Positions 9,901 through 19,618 are shown, counted from the stretch's first letter. The stretch: DNA of 64,000 nt from Maridesulfovibrio zosterae DSM 11974 (GCF_000425265.1 NZ_AUDC01000019.1:36835-100834), one strand, 5' to 3'. Translations and numbers: made by a program. Notes: generated from the letters alone by a model not told the origin.

Positions 9901-10635
9901 ATGCCTAAAGCATTCTTTATCGATACTTCTAGATGTACGGCTTGTCGTGGTTGCCAGATTGCCTGCAAGGAATGGCATGATCTGCCTGCGACAGAAACAA
10001 AACAGCGTGGTTCACATCAGAATCCGGCTGATTTAAATCCCTTCAATTATAAGTTGGTTCGTTTCAGCGAACATCGTATTAACGGAAAGGTCGAGTGGTA
10101 TTTTTTCCCCGACCAGTGTCGTCATTGCGATGTTCCGCCTTGTAAGGATATCGCTGATTCTTATGTTACCGGGGCTGTGATTAAAGATGAAGACAGCGGA
10201 GCTGTTATCTTTACTGATCAGACTAAACGACTTGCTGCGGATGAGGCTCAGGAAATGACTGAAGCATGTCCGTATAACATTCCCCGCCGTAATAGCGGAA
10301 CAGGGCTGCTCAGCAAGTGTGATATGTGCATTGATCGTCAGCAGGCGGGACTCATACCTGTTTGTGTGAAGACTTGTCCTACCGGAACCATGAACTTCGG
10401 TGAGCGTGAAGAGATGGAGGCTCTGGCGGAAAAAACTCTTACCAAGGTCAAAAAAGATTACCCAAATGCAGCCGTAATTGATGCGGATGAAGTAAATGTG
10501 ATCTATCTGGTTATGGATAAACCGGAGCTTTATTACGAGTACGTAACTGCCGATAACTCAGGTATCGGTAATGGTGTAACCCGTAAAGAATTCCTCGCAG
10601 GTCTTACCAAACCTGCCAAGCGTATATTGGGATAA
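9901..10635 (+). CDS. fdhB: Formate dehydrogenase iron-sulfur (electron transfer) subunit
   Basis: A 244-residue ferredoxin-like subunit with four cysteine groups, CTACRGCQIAC, CRHCDVPPC, CPYN with CDMC, and CVKTCPTG, which together would ligate four [4Fe-4S] clusters. It passes electrons from FdhA to periplasmic cytochrome c. There is no membrane anchor and no signal peptide, so it is expected to be exported with FdhA through Tat. It starts 47 bases after fdhA with AAAGGAG before the ATG, and is followed by a strong terminator. No cytochrome subunit gene is present. Confidence 0.93.
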   Translation: MPKAFFIDTSRCTACRGCQIACKEWHDLPATETKQRGSHQNPADLNPFNYKLVRFSEHRINGKVEWYFFPDQCRHCDVPPCKDIADSYVTGAVIKDEDSGAVIFTDQTKRLAADEAQEMTEACPYNIPRRNSGTGLLSKCDMCIDRQQAGLIPVCVKTCPTGTMNFGEREEMEALAEKTLTKVKKDYPNAAVIDADEVNVIYLVMDKPELYYEYVTADNSGIGNGVTRKEFLAGLTKPAKRILG

Positions 10636-10645
10636 GCATCCTATC

Positions 10646-10676
10646 ACCGGACCACGGTTTTTATCCGTGGTCCGGT
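10646..10676 (+). terminator. Rho-independent terminator after fdhAB
   Basis: ACCGGACCACGG (10646-10657) and CCGTGGTCCGGT (10665-10676) form a perfect 12-bp stem with a 7-base loop, followed by CTTGTTTG. The U-run is modest. Confidence 0.85.
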
Positions 10677-10694
10677 CTTGTTTGCCTCCGTCGA

Positions 10695-10722
10695 CTTAAC
10701 CCCTTTTGGGAAGGGGGTTAAG
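10695..10722. other. Second hairpin in the fdhB-fdhE gap
   Basis: CTTAACCCC (10695-10703) pairs with GGGGTTAAG (10714-10722). It may be a backup terminator. The remaining bases up to 10916 show no gene; they form the leader of fdhE. Confidence 0.5.
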
Positions 10723-10916
10723 AATTCTAAGACTTTTTAGTAGGTATTATCTAAATATATGAGTGGAATTTTTTGCGTGGTTATTTTGTATACAGGTTAA
10801 TATAAAATTCAGGTATCCGCTGGACTGAGGTAAGTCTCAAAGTTTTGCATGAGAATTAAGCTCCGCAGTTTTTATGGTATGTCGTTTAAAATAAATAATT
10901 TCAGGGTTATATTTCA

Positions 10917-11837
10917 ATGAATAAGATTAAATCTAAGTCTAAGAAAAAGCGTGACGTGCAATCCGGTCTTCTTTACTTACGTAAAAAAACTCCCGCTCTT
11001 GAAAATATTTTTGATGCTTTCGGTCCATTAGTTCAGGCTCAAGAAAAGGGATATGAATTGCTTGAGGACTGGACCGGATTTATTTTGCCTGAAGCGTATG
11101 CTCCACGTTTTGAGCAGGGAGTTCCTCTTTTATCAGAAATGGATTTACCGGAGCTTGGGGATTTGTATTCAGATATTTTTATCAGTGTGTCTGAAGCTGT
11201 GGCTAAGGGAATGCCCAGTATATCCAATCAAATAACTGAAATTATTAGAGCTGTTAAAGATGCTGAAAACATAAATGATTTAGCAAAAGCTACTTGGAGT
11301 GAGGATCTTGTTCTTATTGATCAACTGGTTGAGAAATGGAAAGTAGATCGGCAGACTCTTCTTTTTCTGGCAACTATGGCTCTCAAGCCTTTCATGGGTC
11401 GCATGGAAGTTGATGCTGCAAGATTGATAGAGAATATGGTGTGGACTAAAGGATACTGTCCTGTTTGTGGGACTTTTCCGGATATGTCCCTGCTTAAGAA
11501 ATCAGGTGATGATAATGCTTATCTTAAGTCACATGGCGGGCAACGTTGGATGCATTGCTCATGTTGCGGTCACGAATGGCGTATAAAGCGTAACATGTGT
11601 CCTTGGTGCGAAAGTGAGGATTATGAAAAACTCAGATATTTACAGGACGAAGAATCTAAAAATGAAAGAGTGGATGTTTGCGATACATGTAAACATTACT
11701 ATGTAACCATTGATACCCGTGAGCTTATGGAAGAACCTGATCAGCGGATTGCTCCGTTGGGATTGGTACATCTTGATATTAGAGCGCAAGAAGAGGAGTA
11801 TAGGCCTATGGCTGAAGTTCCGTGGAATATACTGTAG
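10917..11837 (+). CDS. fdhE: Formate dehydrogenase accessory protein FdhE
   Basis: A 306-residue cytoplasmic protein. The C-terminal half carries the rubredoxin-like CxxC series typical of FdhE: CPVCG from Cys181, CSCCGHEW, CPWCES and CDTCKHYY. FdhE proteins bind iron and assist maturation or export competence of Tat-targeted formate dehydrogenases. Its position after fdhAB fits this. It is separated from fdhB by two hairpins, so it probably has its own promoter. The ribosome site is weak (AGGG 16 bases before the ATG). Confidence 0.9.
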   Translation: MNKIKSKSKKKRDVQSGLLYLRKKTPALENIFDAFGPLVQAQEKGYELLEDWTGFILPEAYAPRFEQGVPLLSEMDLPELGDLYSDIFISVSEAVAKGMPSISNQITEIIRAVKDAENINDLAKATWSEDLVLIDQLVEKWKVDRQTLLFLATMALKPFMGRMEVDAARLIENMVWTKGYCPVCGTFPDMSLLKKSGDDNAYLKSHGGQRWMHCSCCGHEWRIKRNMCPWCESEDYEKLRYLQDEESKNERVDVCDTCKHYYVTIDTRELMEEPDQRIAPLGLVHLDIRAQEEEYRPMAEVPWNIL

Positions 11838-11852
11838 TGTTTTTTAATATGT

Positions 11853-11890
11853 AAAAGCGCCACTATTTGTTTTCAGGTAGTGGCGCTTTT
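11853..11890. terminator. Bidirectional terminator between fdhE and thiE
   Basis: AAAAGCGCCACTA (11853-11865) pairs perfectly with TAGTGGCGCTTTT (11878-11890). A-run and T-run flank the stem, so it can stop transcription from both sides of this convergent pair. Confidence 0.9.
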
Positions 11891-11936
11891 TTGTACTTGA
11901 TTTGAAATTAAAAAAAGCTGTTAAAATAGTTTGATG

Positions 11937-12587
11937 TTACTTTTCTATTGCCTTTCTCAAGTCTTTAATCATGCCGCCGATGTTATCAGCACCGACAATT
12001 TCGGTAACTAAAGCAACACATTTAGCACCGCGTTTCATTACATCGGCAATGTTGTGTTCTTTGATGCCGCCTATGGCAACAAATGGCAGATCTATATTTT
12101 GGACAACGTAGTCGAGATATTCAAAGCCCACTGGATCGACAACATCATCTTTCGTGAATGTTTTAAAAATGGGGCCTACTCCGATGTAGTCAGCTCCTGC
12201 TTCAACAGCTGCCCGTGCTTCCTGCGGACTATGGGTGGAAAGGCCGATGGCCATTTTGTCCCCCACAAGTTTACGTACAGCATGCACAGGGAAATCTTCC
12301 TGCCCGATATGAATACCGTCAGCTTCAACCATCATGGCTAGATCTATATCATCGTTGATGATAAAAGCAGCACCTGCCTCATGGGTCATTCTGCGTATTT
12401 CCAAGCATTCAGCATATTTCTGACCGGATTTAATTTCTTTCTCACGGTACTGAATCAGCTTGATGCCGTTATCAAGCATTTCACGTACAACTTCAGTGTT
12501 AGAGCGTCCTTTAGAAAATTTAAGAGCGGTAAGGCAATATAAATCTGTATCAAGAATATTTTGTCTGGTTATTTCTCTTGAACTCAT
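11937..12587 (-). CDS. thiE: Thiamine-phosphate synthase
   Basis: A 216-residue TIM-barrel enzyme joining HMP-PP and thiazole phosphate to give thiamine phosphate. Family motifs are visible: IQYREKE, FIINDDIDLA, ADGIHIGQEDFP, IGLSTHSPQEA, YIGVGPIFKT and VAIGGI. It is the last gene of the thiSGHFE operon. It shares its first base with the end of thiF, so it is translationally coupled. Confidence 0.94.
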   Translation of the reverse strand: MSSREITRQNILDTDLYCLTALKFSKGRSNTEVVREMLDNGIKLIQYREKEIKSGQKYAECLEIRRMTHEAGAAFIINDDIDLAMMVEADGIHIGQEDFPVHAVRKLVGDKMAIGLSTHSPQEARAAVEAGADYIGVGPIFKTFTKDDVVDPVGFEYLDYVVQNIDLPFVAIGGIKEHNIADVMKRGAKCVALVTEIVGADNIGGMIKDLRKAIEK

Positions 12588-13216
12588 TATTTTTCTCCTT
12601 CTGACTCATATTTGTTGAGATAATAGGCCAGTATAACATCGGCCTGTTTTGCCGCAGCTATGCCCACTTTAGGTGAGAAGGGCGGGTTTTTTGCATTGCA
12701 TTCGGTTTTCATGTCGCCGATCATGTAGAAATTATTGCGTATTTTGCGGGTGATAAGTTCATCAGCATTTCCTGTTCCACCCATACCTGATGCAGTAATC
12801 AGCAGTTTTTCAGTCGGCAGAAAGGTTTCAACAAGGGCCTTTTTAATTCCGGCTGCATCAAAGGCTTCTACAACAACATCACAATCATTGAAAATACCGA
12901 TCATATTTCCACTATTGACTGTTTCGTGCAGGATGGTGATATCCAGATCCGGGTTGATCTCCAGCAAATTGTTGCTTAGCGCGTCAACTTTGAATTTGCC
13001 GAGTTGATCCATGCGGTAAAATTGACGGTTGAGGTTTGACTCCTCAATACGGTCAAAATCAACAAGCACAAACTTTTTGAATCCGCAGCGGACCAAGTGC
13101 ATCGCACAGTTTGAGCCGAGACCTCCGGCCCCGGCTATTCCTATGCAAATCTGTTGCAGGAAACGCAGCCTGTCTCTACCGAGATATGCGGCGATGCCTG
13201 TTTCCGTCTGGTTCAC
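12587..13216 (-). CDS. thiF: ThiS adenylyltransferase, ThiF family 2 (short form)
   Basis: A 209-residue E1-like protein that adenylates the C-terminus of ThiS. It has the nucleotide-binding loop GIAGAGGLGSNCA, then VLVDFDRIEESNLNRQFY with the Asp and Arg that bind ATP, and EAFDAAGIK. It is shorter than E. coli ThiF and lacks the paired CxxC zinc motifs, as in the short ThiF class that occurs next to ThiH and ThiE. It overlaps thiH by 4 bases. Confidence 0.9.
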   Translation of the reverse strand: MNQTETGIAAYLGRDRLRFLQQICIGIAGAGGLGSNCAMHLVRCGFKKFVLVDFDRIEESNLNRQFYRMDQLGKFKVDALSNNLLEINPDLDITILHETVNSGNMIGIFNDCDVVVEAFDAAGIKKALVETFLPTEKLLITASGMGGTGNADELITRKIRNNFYMIGDMKTECNAKNPPFSPKVGIAAAKQADVILAYYLNKYESEGEK

Positions 13217-14331
13217 GATGCTTCCTTCAAAGAATGCCAGTCTTTAAATACTGGCTGGTAGCCGTGTTTTCTTAGAACTTGGCTCATCTCTTCAACGCTG
13301 CGACCATCGCTGATGTCGAACTGTCCGACTTTTTCATCTGTTTTAGTATGGCCTCCGACTTCAGTGGAAACTCCGGCTGACATGCGGGTGACACCCAGCG
13401 GCAGAATATTTTCACGAAATTCAGGAGCTTCACGTGTGGAGATGGTGATTCCGCAGCGCGGCAGGAAGAGACGCAGGGCCAGCATGTTCTGGGTAAGTGA
13501 TATATCACTTACCAGTGATCTGGGTACAAAGGCATCACCTACATGAGTGCGAATGCGCGGCAGGGAAACCGCTATATCTACATCTGGATATTTATCCTGA
13601 AGATATGCAGCATGAATGCCTGTTTTAAGGGCATCGTGCCGCCATTCGTCAAGGCCGAGCAATGCGCCGATATTGACTACACGCATTCCTGCCTTGCAAG
13701 CCCTTTCAGGAGCATCAAGACGGAAGCGGTAATCTCTTTTCGGTCCTGCGGGATGTAATTCAGGATAAAGTTCTTCGTTGTAGGTCTCCTGAAACATGGT
13801 CATGCCGTCAACGCCTGCTTCTACCTGCCGGGCGTATTCTTCCTCGGTCATGGCATATATTTCGATGGAAACAGAAGGAAAATATCTGCTCAATATTTTT
13901 ACTGCTGACTCTACGTATTCAGGTGATGATTTGGTCCTTGCATCACCAGTAAGGATAAGCAGATGCTTAAGTCCTGTTTCAGCAATGGCTTTTGCCTCTG
14001 TTTCCAGCTCTTCAGGTCCGAGCTGGGTGCGGGGGATCTTGTTTTTGGTGTTAAATCCGCAGTATATACATCTATTTGTGCAGAAATTAGCCATATAAAG
14101 CGGGGTGAACAGTTGGATTGTTTTACCGAAGTTCTGCAAGGTCAACTGGTTTGCTTTTTGGGCCATTTCTTCAAGAAAAGGAATTGCTGCAGGGCTCAAC
14201 AGGGCAAGAAAATCTTTTGGATTAAGTTTTGTCTTGTTAATGGCGCGCCTGACATCGTGTTCAGTGACAGAGCCGAATTGCTCGGCAAGCGGGGCGTCGT
14301 TGTATTCGGCGCAGATAGGGTAGAAACTCAT
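13213..14331 (-). CDS. thiH: 2-iminoacetate synthase (radical SAM)
   Basis: A 372-residue radical SAM enzyme that splits tyrosine to give dehydroglycine for the thiazole ring. The cluster motif is CTNRCIYCGF, followed by the BATS-type C-terminal region with SAGVSTEVGGH. Its presence fits an anaerobe, since aerobes use the glycine oxidase ThiO instead. It lies 4 bases downstream of thiG and overlaps thiF. Confidence 0.95.
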   Translation of the reverse strand: MSFYPICAEYNDAPLAEQFGSVTEHDVRRAINKTKLNPKDFLALLSPAAIPFLEEMAQKANQLTLQNFGKTIQLFTPLYMANFCTNRCIYCGFNTKNKIPRTQLGPEELETEAKAIAETGLKHLLILTGDARTKSSPEYVESAVKILSRYFPSVSIEIYAMTEEEYARQVEAGVDGMTMFQETYNEELYPELHPAGPKRDYRFRLDAPERACKAGMRVVNIGALLGLDEWRHDALKTGIHAAYLQDKYPDVDIAVSLPRIRTHVGDAFVPRSLVSDISLTQNMLALRLFLPRCGITISTREAPEFRENILPLGVTRMSAGVSTEVGGHTKTDEKVGQFDISDGRSVEEMSQVLRKHGYQPVFKDWHSLKEAS

Positions 14332-14335
14332 TTTT

Positions 14336-15112
14336 TTATCCCTCGTGCAGGAATCCGGTCAGAGGAGAGGATGCCTTGGCATGACTATGTTTTGCTCCGG
14401 GACCGGAGAGATATGCTTCGCGACCTGCTTTTACAGCATGTCCGAAGGCACTGGCCATCATTGCTGGATTGCTGGCAGTTGCTATTGCCGTATTAACCAG
14501 ACAGGCATCAGCCCCCATTTCCATTGCTTCACAAGCTTCAGAAGGGCGACCTATTCCTGCATCGACGATTATGGGCAGGCTGATTTCATCAATGAGGATG
14601 CGTACCATTTCACGAGTTTGAAGACCCCGGTTGGTTCCAATAGGAGCACCAAGCGGCATTACCGCAGCTGCGCCTGCATCAACTAATGAACGTGCAATAT
14701 ACAGGTCTGCATTTACATAAGGCAGAACCACAAAACCTTCGTTTGCAAGGATTTCAGTTGCTTTGGCTGTTTCATAACCATCGGGAAGCAGATATTTGTT
14801 GTCGGAAATAACTTCAATTTTGATCCAGTCCCCACAACCCATTGCTTTTGCCAATCTGGCGATACGGACTGCTTCATCCGCATTGCGTGCTCCGGAAGTG
14901 TTTGGCAGGAGTTTCATGTTTTTAGGAATAAAATCCATGACATTTCCAGTTGTTGATTCAAAATCTACACGTCTCAAAGCCACGGTGATGATTTGTGACC
15001 CTGAAGCTTCACAGACTTCCGGGATAACTGAATCATCTGCATATTTACCTGTTCCAGTCAGCAGACGGCTGTCAAACTCAACTCCGCCAAGTTCAAAAAT
15101 ATCTTTATTCAT
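14336..15112 (-). CDS. thiG: Thiazole synthase
   Basis: A 258-residue (beta/alpha)8 enzyme. It carries the motifs [55 protein letters not shown] and [11 protein letters not shown]. The family's Schiff-base Lys lies in the WIKIEVI strand. ThiG combines ThiS-thiocarboxylate, deoxyxylulose phosphate and dehydroglycine to make the thiazole ring. It begins 5 bases after thiS. Confidence 0.95.
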   Translation of the reverse strand: MNKDIFELGGVEFDSRLLTGTGKYADDSVIPEVCEASGSQIITVALRRVDFESTTGNVMDFIPKNMKLLPNTSGARNADEAVRIARLAKAMGCGDWIKIEVISDNKYLLPDGYETAKATEILANEGFVVLPYVNADLYIARSLVDAGAAAVMPLGAPIGTNRGLQTREMVRILIDEISLPIIVDAGIGRPSEACEAMEMGADACLVNTAIATASNPAMMASAFGHAVKAGREAYLSGPGAKHSHAKASSPLTGFLHEG

Positions 15113-15117
15113 TTCAA

Positions 15118-15318
15118 TTAACCTCCGCCTACAAAGCGCAGTACTTCGAGGTGATCCCCGTCGTTTATTAAGATGGTAGAAAAATTATCGGCCGGTATGA
15201 TTTTTTTATTAAGCTCAACAACAACGGTCTCAGGAGACAGGTCCTTGGATTCCAGTAGGTTAAGGATAGTAATCTCTTCGGTCAGTTCAATTTCTTTACC
15301 ATTAAGGGTAACAAACAT
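15118..15318 (-). CDS. thiS: Sulfur carrier protein ThiS
   Basis: A 66-residue ubiquitin-like sulfur carrier. It ends in GGG, and the terminal glycine is adenylated by ThiF and converted to thiocarboxylate. The N-terminus ([14 protein letters not shown]) and the [11 protein letters not shown] strand are typical. GGAG lies 6 bases before the ATG. It is the first gene of the operon, directly behind the TPP riboswitch terminator. Confidence 0.92.
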   Translation of the reverse strand: MFVTLNGKEIELTEEITILNLLESKDLSPETVVVELNKKIIPADNFSTILINDGDHLEVLRFVGGG

Positions 15319-15339
15319 TTATAACTCCATAAAAAAAAA

Positions 15340-15359
15340 GCTCACCATATAGGGTGAGC
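15340..15359 (-). terminator. Riboswitch expression-platform terminator
   Basis: On the minus strand GCTCACC (15359-15353) pairs with GGTGAGC (15346-15340), followed at once by nine U residues (15339-15331). It sits between the TPP aptamer and thiS, so ligand binding probably favours termination. Confidence 0.85.
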
Positions 15360-15387
15360 GCGTACAGTAGATATAAAACAAAATCTA

Positions 15388-15472
15388 TTGCAGCTTCCCT
15401 ACGGCGGGATTACCCGCATCAGGTTCAAAGGGATCGGCAGATGCCATCTCAGCCTAACAAGGCACCCCTAGC
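15388..15472 (-). promoter_or_regulatory. TPP (THI-box) riboswitch
   Basis: On the minus strand the region holds the conserved THI-box parts in order: GGGGTGCC, CTGAGATGGC, then AACCTGATGCGGGTAAT and the closing CCGTAGGGAAGC. The fold pairs GGGGTGCC with the downstream arm, and CTGAGA with ACCTGAT forms the TPP pocket. It sits 70 bases before thiS and is followed by a terminator, consistent with transcriptional control of thiSGHFE. Confidence 0.95.
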
Positions 15473-15646
15473 TGGAGATAAGGTATGTAAATCTTTAAGC
15501 GGTGTAAAGTGGAAAAGAAAAAAGCTTAGCTTTTAGTGGATCATGATGAGAAAAAGCAGCTAAAAATAATGATGAAAATAAGGAACAGGAGATGGAATAT
15601 CAGCAATATTCACCATCTCCTGTTATGTGACAAGTTAAAGAGGTTG

Positions 15647-16315
15647 CTATTTTTTACCGGGATAATATTCAGCGTATTTGATGAAGTAGATATGCTCAGA
15701 GATATTTGTGATATGGTCACCTACACGTTCCAGACAGCGCATGGTAAATAGCAGGGAAATAAATCCTTTTCCGTCAGGGTCTTCAGCTTCAACGCAGTCT
15801 TTCATACCCAGAAGTGCTTCTTTAAAAAGAGCATCAACATTACTGTCTCCGTGCCATACATCCAAGGCCTTCTCTACACTGAGGTCTTTGAATGCCACAA
15901 GTATCTGTTCAAGCATGGCGGTAAGTTCTTTCCCCATATGCTGGACATATGATAGATGCTGTGTGTGTTCTTCGGCAAAGCCTCTTTTTCCTTTTTTAGC
16001 AATACTTTTGGCATAGTCGGCAATGCGTTCTAAGTCAGAAGCTATTTTACTGCATGAAAGGATATAACGCAGGTCGCCGGCTTTCGGCTCCATTTTAGTT
16101 ACTATCATGAGTGAAGCCCGGTCAACTTTGTGCTCCAGTTCATTAATCTTTTCATCTTTTTTTATGATAGCTTCAGCCTTTTCCGGATTATTTTCCTCAA
16201 AAGTTGCAAGAGCTTCTATTAATTGATTAAGAGCTAAATTTCCAAGTTCCAGTACAAGTTCCTGCAATTCAGCAAGTTCTTCCTCATAAACTTTCAGAGG
16301 ATGCTGCATATCCAT
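15647..16315 (-). CDS. phoU: Phosphate-transport regulator PhoU
   Basis: A 222-residue all-helical protein made of two PhoU three-helix repeats. Metal-binding signatures are E(K)xDxxxD-like: KKDEKINELEHKVD in the first half and MRCLERVGDHITNISE in the second. PhoU represses phosphate uptake through PstSCAB and PhoR. It is isolated here, with no pst or phoBR genes beside it. Confidence 0.93.
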   Translation of the reverse strand: MDMQHPLKVYEEELAELQELVLELGNLALNQLIEALATFEENNPEKAEAIIKKDEKINELEHKVDRASLMIVTKMEPKAGDLRYILSCSKIASDLERIADYAKSIAKKGKRGFAEEHTQHLSYVQHMGKELTAMLEQILVAFKDLSVEKALDVWHGDSNVDALFKEALLGMKDCVEAEDPDGKGFISLLFTMRCLERVGDHITNISEHIYFIKYAEYYPGKK

Positions 16316-16529
16316 AAAAAAACTCCTGTAGTCCGCGTAAGGCGGGGATTGTATAGTATTTGCGTTTTTAAATCACTTTTAATTAAGGGCCATTCACTTA
16401 TGATTTTGTTATATGGCCTTTTTAATCATTTAGTTTGATAAGTAGCGAATACGTTATTTTTGTTACAGGAATATGGCATTAGGATAAAAAATTAAGTATA
16501 GGATCTCGTTTTTTAAAGTTAAGAGCTTT

Positions 16530-16715
16530 TTAAAATTTATAAGCCCATGAATTGTCAATAAGCCGTGAAATTTTATCCAGCGCCTCTTGTTCGGATATTC
16601 CAAGTTCTATTAATGTCCTATAAATATGAGAGTATTCATTTCTGAGACTTGTAGAAAAAATACCCGGATCATCACTTGCAATATGCTGATAAATATGATG
16701 TCTGATTTGAATACA
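16530..16715 (-). pseudogene. C-terminal remnant of an adenosine-deaminase-like gene
   Basis: The minus-strand frame ending at TAA 16532-16530 reads SDDPGIFSTSLRNEY followed by an amphipathic helix and SWAYKF. This is the C-terminal DDPGxFxTSLxxEY signature of the adenosine/AMP deaminase family, in which the second Asp binds zinc. Only about 60 residues remain; a stop at 16716-16718 and unrelated AT-rich sequence lie upstream. The rest of 16316-16869 holds nothing I can assign. Confidence 0.55.
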
Positions 16716-16869
16716 TCATTTGCGTTTCTCGTGACAATTCATTTAAATTCTCAGCACTTAGCCAGAATTATTGCTTAGTAATAGGTCATAAGTATTAACT
16801 TGTCGCATGTTACTTGTATCTTAGATACGTGCATATACCATTCATGTGTAGCATATTAGTAATAATTAA

Positions 16870-17748
16870 CTACAGATCAAAAGGAGTCAGGCTTTCATAT
16901 CCACTTTCGGTGATGACGATAGTTTGTTCGAATTGGGCGGAAAGTGAACCGTCTTTGGTTACAGCAGTCCAGTCATCATCAAGTACCAGAACTTCTTTGG
17001 CTCCGAGGTTGATCATAGGTTCAATAGTAAATGTCATTCCAGGTGCCAGTGGGACATTCCCCCATCGAGATCGGAAATGGGGGACATTCGGAGCTTCGTG
17101 AAAGTCGAGTCCAACTCCGTGGCCCATATATTCACGTACAACAGAGCAGCCCTGACCTTCTGCATAGGCTTGGATTGCAGATGAAATATCATTGACGATA
17201 TTTCCTGGCTTCGCCTGTTCCAGTCCTAGACGTAGACTTTCTCTGGCTACGTTAACTATTTTGAGTGCATCTGCCGAGGGAGTTCCCACAAAAAATGTCT
17301 GATTGCAGTCGGCATAGTAGCCATCAAGGATTGTCGTGATGTCTACATTAACAATATCTCCGTCTTTAAGTGTGTACTTGCCGGGAATTCCGTGGCAGAT
17401 AACTTCATTAGGCGAGATGCAGACGCTTTTGGGGAAGCCATGGTAGTTTAAAGGAGCGGGGAGTGCTCCATTATCGGTAGTGAATTTGTGTACAGCCTGA
17501 TTGATTTTTTCAGTCTCTACACCAGGGTTGATAAGTTCTTTTACAATATCAAATGTTTTCATAACCAGCTGTCCACATCGGCGTATTCCATCAATTTGTT
17601 CAGGTGTTTTCAGGCGGACATTGTACCTTTTAAGAAAGCTTTCCGGCAGATTCAAATTCTTAGCTTTTTCCGTACCTATACAGCATTTTTTATATTTCTT
17701 TCCACTGCCGCATGGGCAGGGATCGTTACGACCTATTTGCGCGTTCAT
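16870..17748 (-). CDS. map: Methionine aminopeptidase type I with N-terminal SEC-C zinc motif
   Basis: A 292-residue enzyme that removes the initiator methionine. An N-terminal SEC-C motif (GRNDPCPCGSGKKYKKCC, residues 7-24) precedes the peptidase, as in many clostridial and Desulfovibrio MetAPs, where it may dock on the ribosome. Metal ligands are visible: Asp in DVDITTILDGYYADC (two Asp), His in GHGVGLDFHEAP, Glu in FTIEPMI and Glu in QFEQTIVIT. I choose ATG 17748; the ATG at 17751 is an alternative, and the more upstream codon has no ribosome site. AGGAG is 7 bases upstream. Confidence 0.94.
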   Translation of the reverse strand: MNAQIGRNDPCPCGSGKKYKKCCIGTEKAKNLNLPESFLKRYNVRLKTPEQIDGIRRCGQLVMKTFDIVKELINPGVETEKINQAVHKFTTDNGALPAPLNYHGFPKSVCISPNEVICHGIPGKYTLKDGDIVNVDITTILDGYYADCNQTFFVGTPSADALKIVNVARESLRLGLEQAKPGNIVNDISSAIQAYAEGQGCSVVREYMGHGVGLDFHEAPNVPHFRSRWGNVPLAPGMTFTIEPMINLGAKEVLVLDDDWTAVTKDGSLSAQFEQTIVITESGYESLTPFDL

Positions 17749-17802
17749 CATTTTTCTCCTGAATATATATAGTATCAGTTGATTACCCGTTGTAAAAAAC
17801 AA

Positions 17803-18264
17803 TAATTACAAAAAAAACTATGGTTGAAAAGGCTTTATCACAAGGATAACAGAAGAGAGTAATTTGATAATGGATATTGCAATATTTATGATTGCAGTTA
17901 GAAGTGGCAGTAGGGTCCATTGATAATGATATTCATTCATAGTACCATTGCTGCTCTCCACAGGGAATTTGTTCTTTTCTATTGAGTTTGTAATAAGAGA
18001 TATGAAACGATATTAATTGATCCAGAAAATGAGTCAGAGTTTTTAAAGTAGCCTTTCAGAAAAGACAATGATAGCACTACAAATTCTTTTAAGGTTATGT
18101 ATAAAAAGGCGATAGGTAATATCAGCCATACAGTTCTTTTTGATCAGGATGCATACTCTTATGCAGTCCTCTTTGATTGTATAAACTGTTTGGATTAGTT
18201 TTTTTATTTTAATGGATTATCCATTTATACAGAAATGGGTAATAAAACTAATAGTTAGGAAGCA
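17803..18264. other. 462-base gap without a recognisable gene
   Basis: AT-rich and stop-rich in all frames. It may be decayed coding sequence, but I see no identifiable motif. Confidence 0.4.
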
Positions 18265-18600
18265 ATGGAAAAGTTACCAAATTGTCCGGAGTGTAATTCT
18301 GAGTATGTTTACCATGATGGTAGTATTCTTATTTGTCCAGAATGTGGCTTTGAATTTCAGGCCGAAGATGTGGCAGAAAAAGTATATAAGGATGCAAATG
18401 GGAATGTCTTAGTTGATGGAGATACAGTTATAGTTATCCAAGACTTAAAAGTTAAAGGAGCTTCATCGTCCATTAAGAAAGGGACGAAGGTAAAAAATAT
18501 CCGACTGATAGAACCTGAAGACGGAGTTCATGATATTTCTTGTAAGGTACCCGGCTTCGGTGCAATGCTGCTCAAGACATCTATAGTTAAGAAAAGTTAA
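18265..18600 (+). CDS. yjdM: Zinc-ribbon protein YjdM (PhnA family)
   Basis: A 111-residue protein. An N-terminal zinc ribbon ([25 protein letters not shown]) is followed by the PhnA domain with [24 protein letters not shown]. Members were once linked to phosphonate metabolism, but their role is unclear. It stands alone and is followed by a hairpin terminator. Confidence 0.9.
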   Translation: MEKLPNCPECNSEYVYHDGSILICPECGFEFQAEDVAEKVYKDANGNVLVDGDTVIVIQDLKVKGASSSIKKGTKVKNIRLIEPEDGVHDISCKVPGFGAMLLKTSIVKKS

Positions 18601-18632
18601 CTGTACTGATTTTAAGTATTAGTGAAGTGATT

Positions 18633-18668
18633 AACCTCTTATTGTCTTTATGCTATGAGAGGTTTTTT
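18633..18668 (+). terminator. Terminator after yjdM
   Basis: AACCTCT (18633-18639) pairs with AGAGGTT (18658-18664), followed by TTTT. Confidence 0.7.
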
Positions 18669-18901
18669 ACTATTTTAGATTTGTTTTTTTCTTTTGATTT
18701 TATAGCAACTGTTTATACATGATACTTACATAAGTTTTATATCGCTGTTTAAGATGCTTCTAAGCATGACCATAACTATATGTAATGTTCGTTGAGCTAA
18801 TGATGGTTGGGTACGGTTATAGCTGTTGGATGTTTTTCTTGAGATTATATTTTGCGTAATATATATAGTCCAATTATTAAATTGTAGTTAAGGGGATATG
18901 A

Positions 18902-19618
18902 ATGAGTAATATAATGAAGTATTTTACTGACAGTGAGCATCGTAGAAAAAGACTCTATGATAGACTCGGTAACTACTGTGAGTATATAAAAAATCCTGAA
19001 AAGCTATATTATAAGCATTTAGCGAAAAAAGAAGCAGGAAGAATTTGTAATACTTCCGAAATGAAAAGAATAAGTAATCTGGTTGCAGATTATATTGGGG
19101 AAGGAGAAAAGTATAAAAACTTAAAACGGTATATAATTATGAATCTCAGACGTGCATATGAGTTGAGACTTCATAAAAGAAAGAATCTTGATGTTTTTGA
19201 TATTGGGTCTGGAGCTGGTTTCTTTTCATATCTCGCGAAAGAATTTGGGCACAACCCTCAATGTTTGGATGTTCCTAGTATAGAAATTTTTGATGTTCTT
19301 ATCAAAGAATTTAATGTTCCACGCTGGGAAACAAGAATTGAGCCGCAAAAATTTATTTCATGCAACAGCGATAAAAAATTTGATTTAATCGTTGCGTACG
19401 CGATTTGTTTTCACAAAGTGAATAATTATTTATGGACAGAGCAAGATTGGGATTTTTTTCTAAACGACCTTGCTAAAAATTTTGCGAAGCCCGGGGCACA
19501 ATTACATTTGTGGTTCAATGATGAACCCCACGGAGATTTTGAAGATGCGAAATCTAAAATTTTACAGACTAAATTTGAAATAAAAATAAGTCATAAAACA
19601 ATTGATATTATCTTTTAG
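18902..19618 (+). CDS. SAM-dependent methyltransferase (class I), AT-rich orphan
   Basis: A 238-residue protein. Motif I is LDVFDIGSGAGFFSYLAKEFG, and the acidic end of strand 2 is QCLDVP. FDLIVAYAICFHKV matches motif IV, and a post-IV segment with LHLWFNDEP follows. The substrate cannot be told. Base composition is more AT-rich than the thiamine and formate genes and it has no functional neighbours, so it was probably acquired by transfer. AGGGGATATGA precedes the ATG. Confidence 0.7.
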   Translation: MSNIMKYFTDSEHRRKRLYDRLGNYCEYIKNPEKLYYKHLAKKEAGRICNTSEMKRISNLVADYIGEGEKYKNLKRYIIMNLRRAYELRLHKRKNLDVFDIGSGAGFFSYLAKEFGHNPQCLDVPSIEIFDVLIKEFNVPRWETRIEPQKFISCNSDKKFDLIVAYAICFHKVNNYLWTEQDWDFFLNDLAKNFAKPGAQLHLWFNDEPHGDFEDAKSKILQTKFEIKISHKTIDIIF

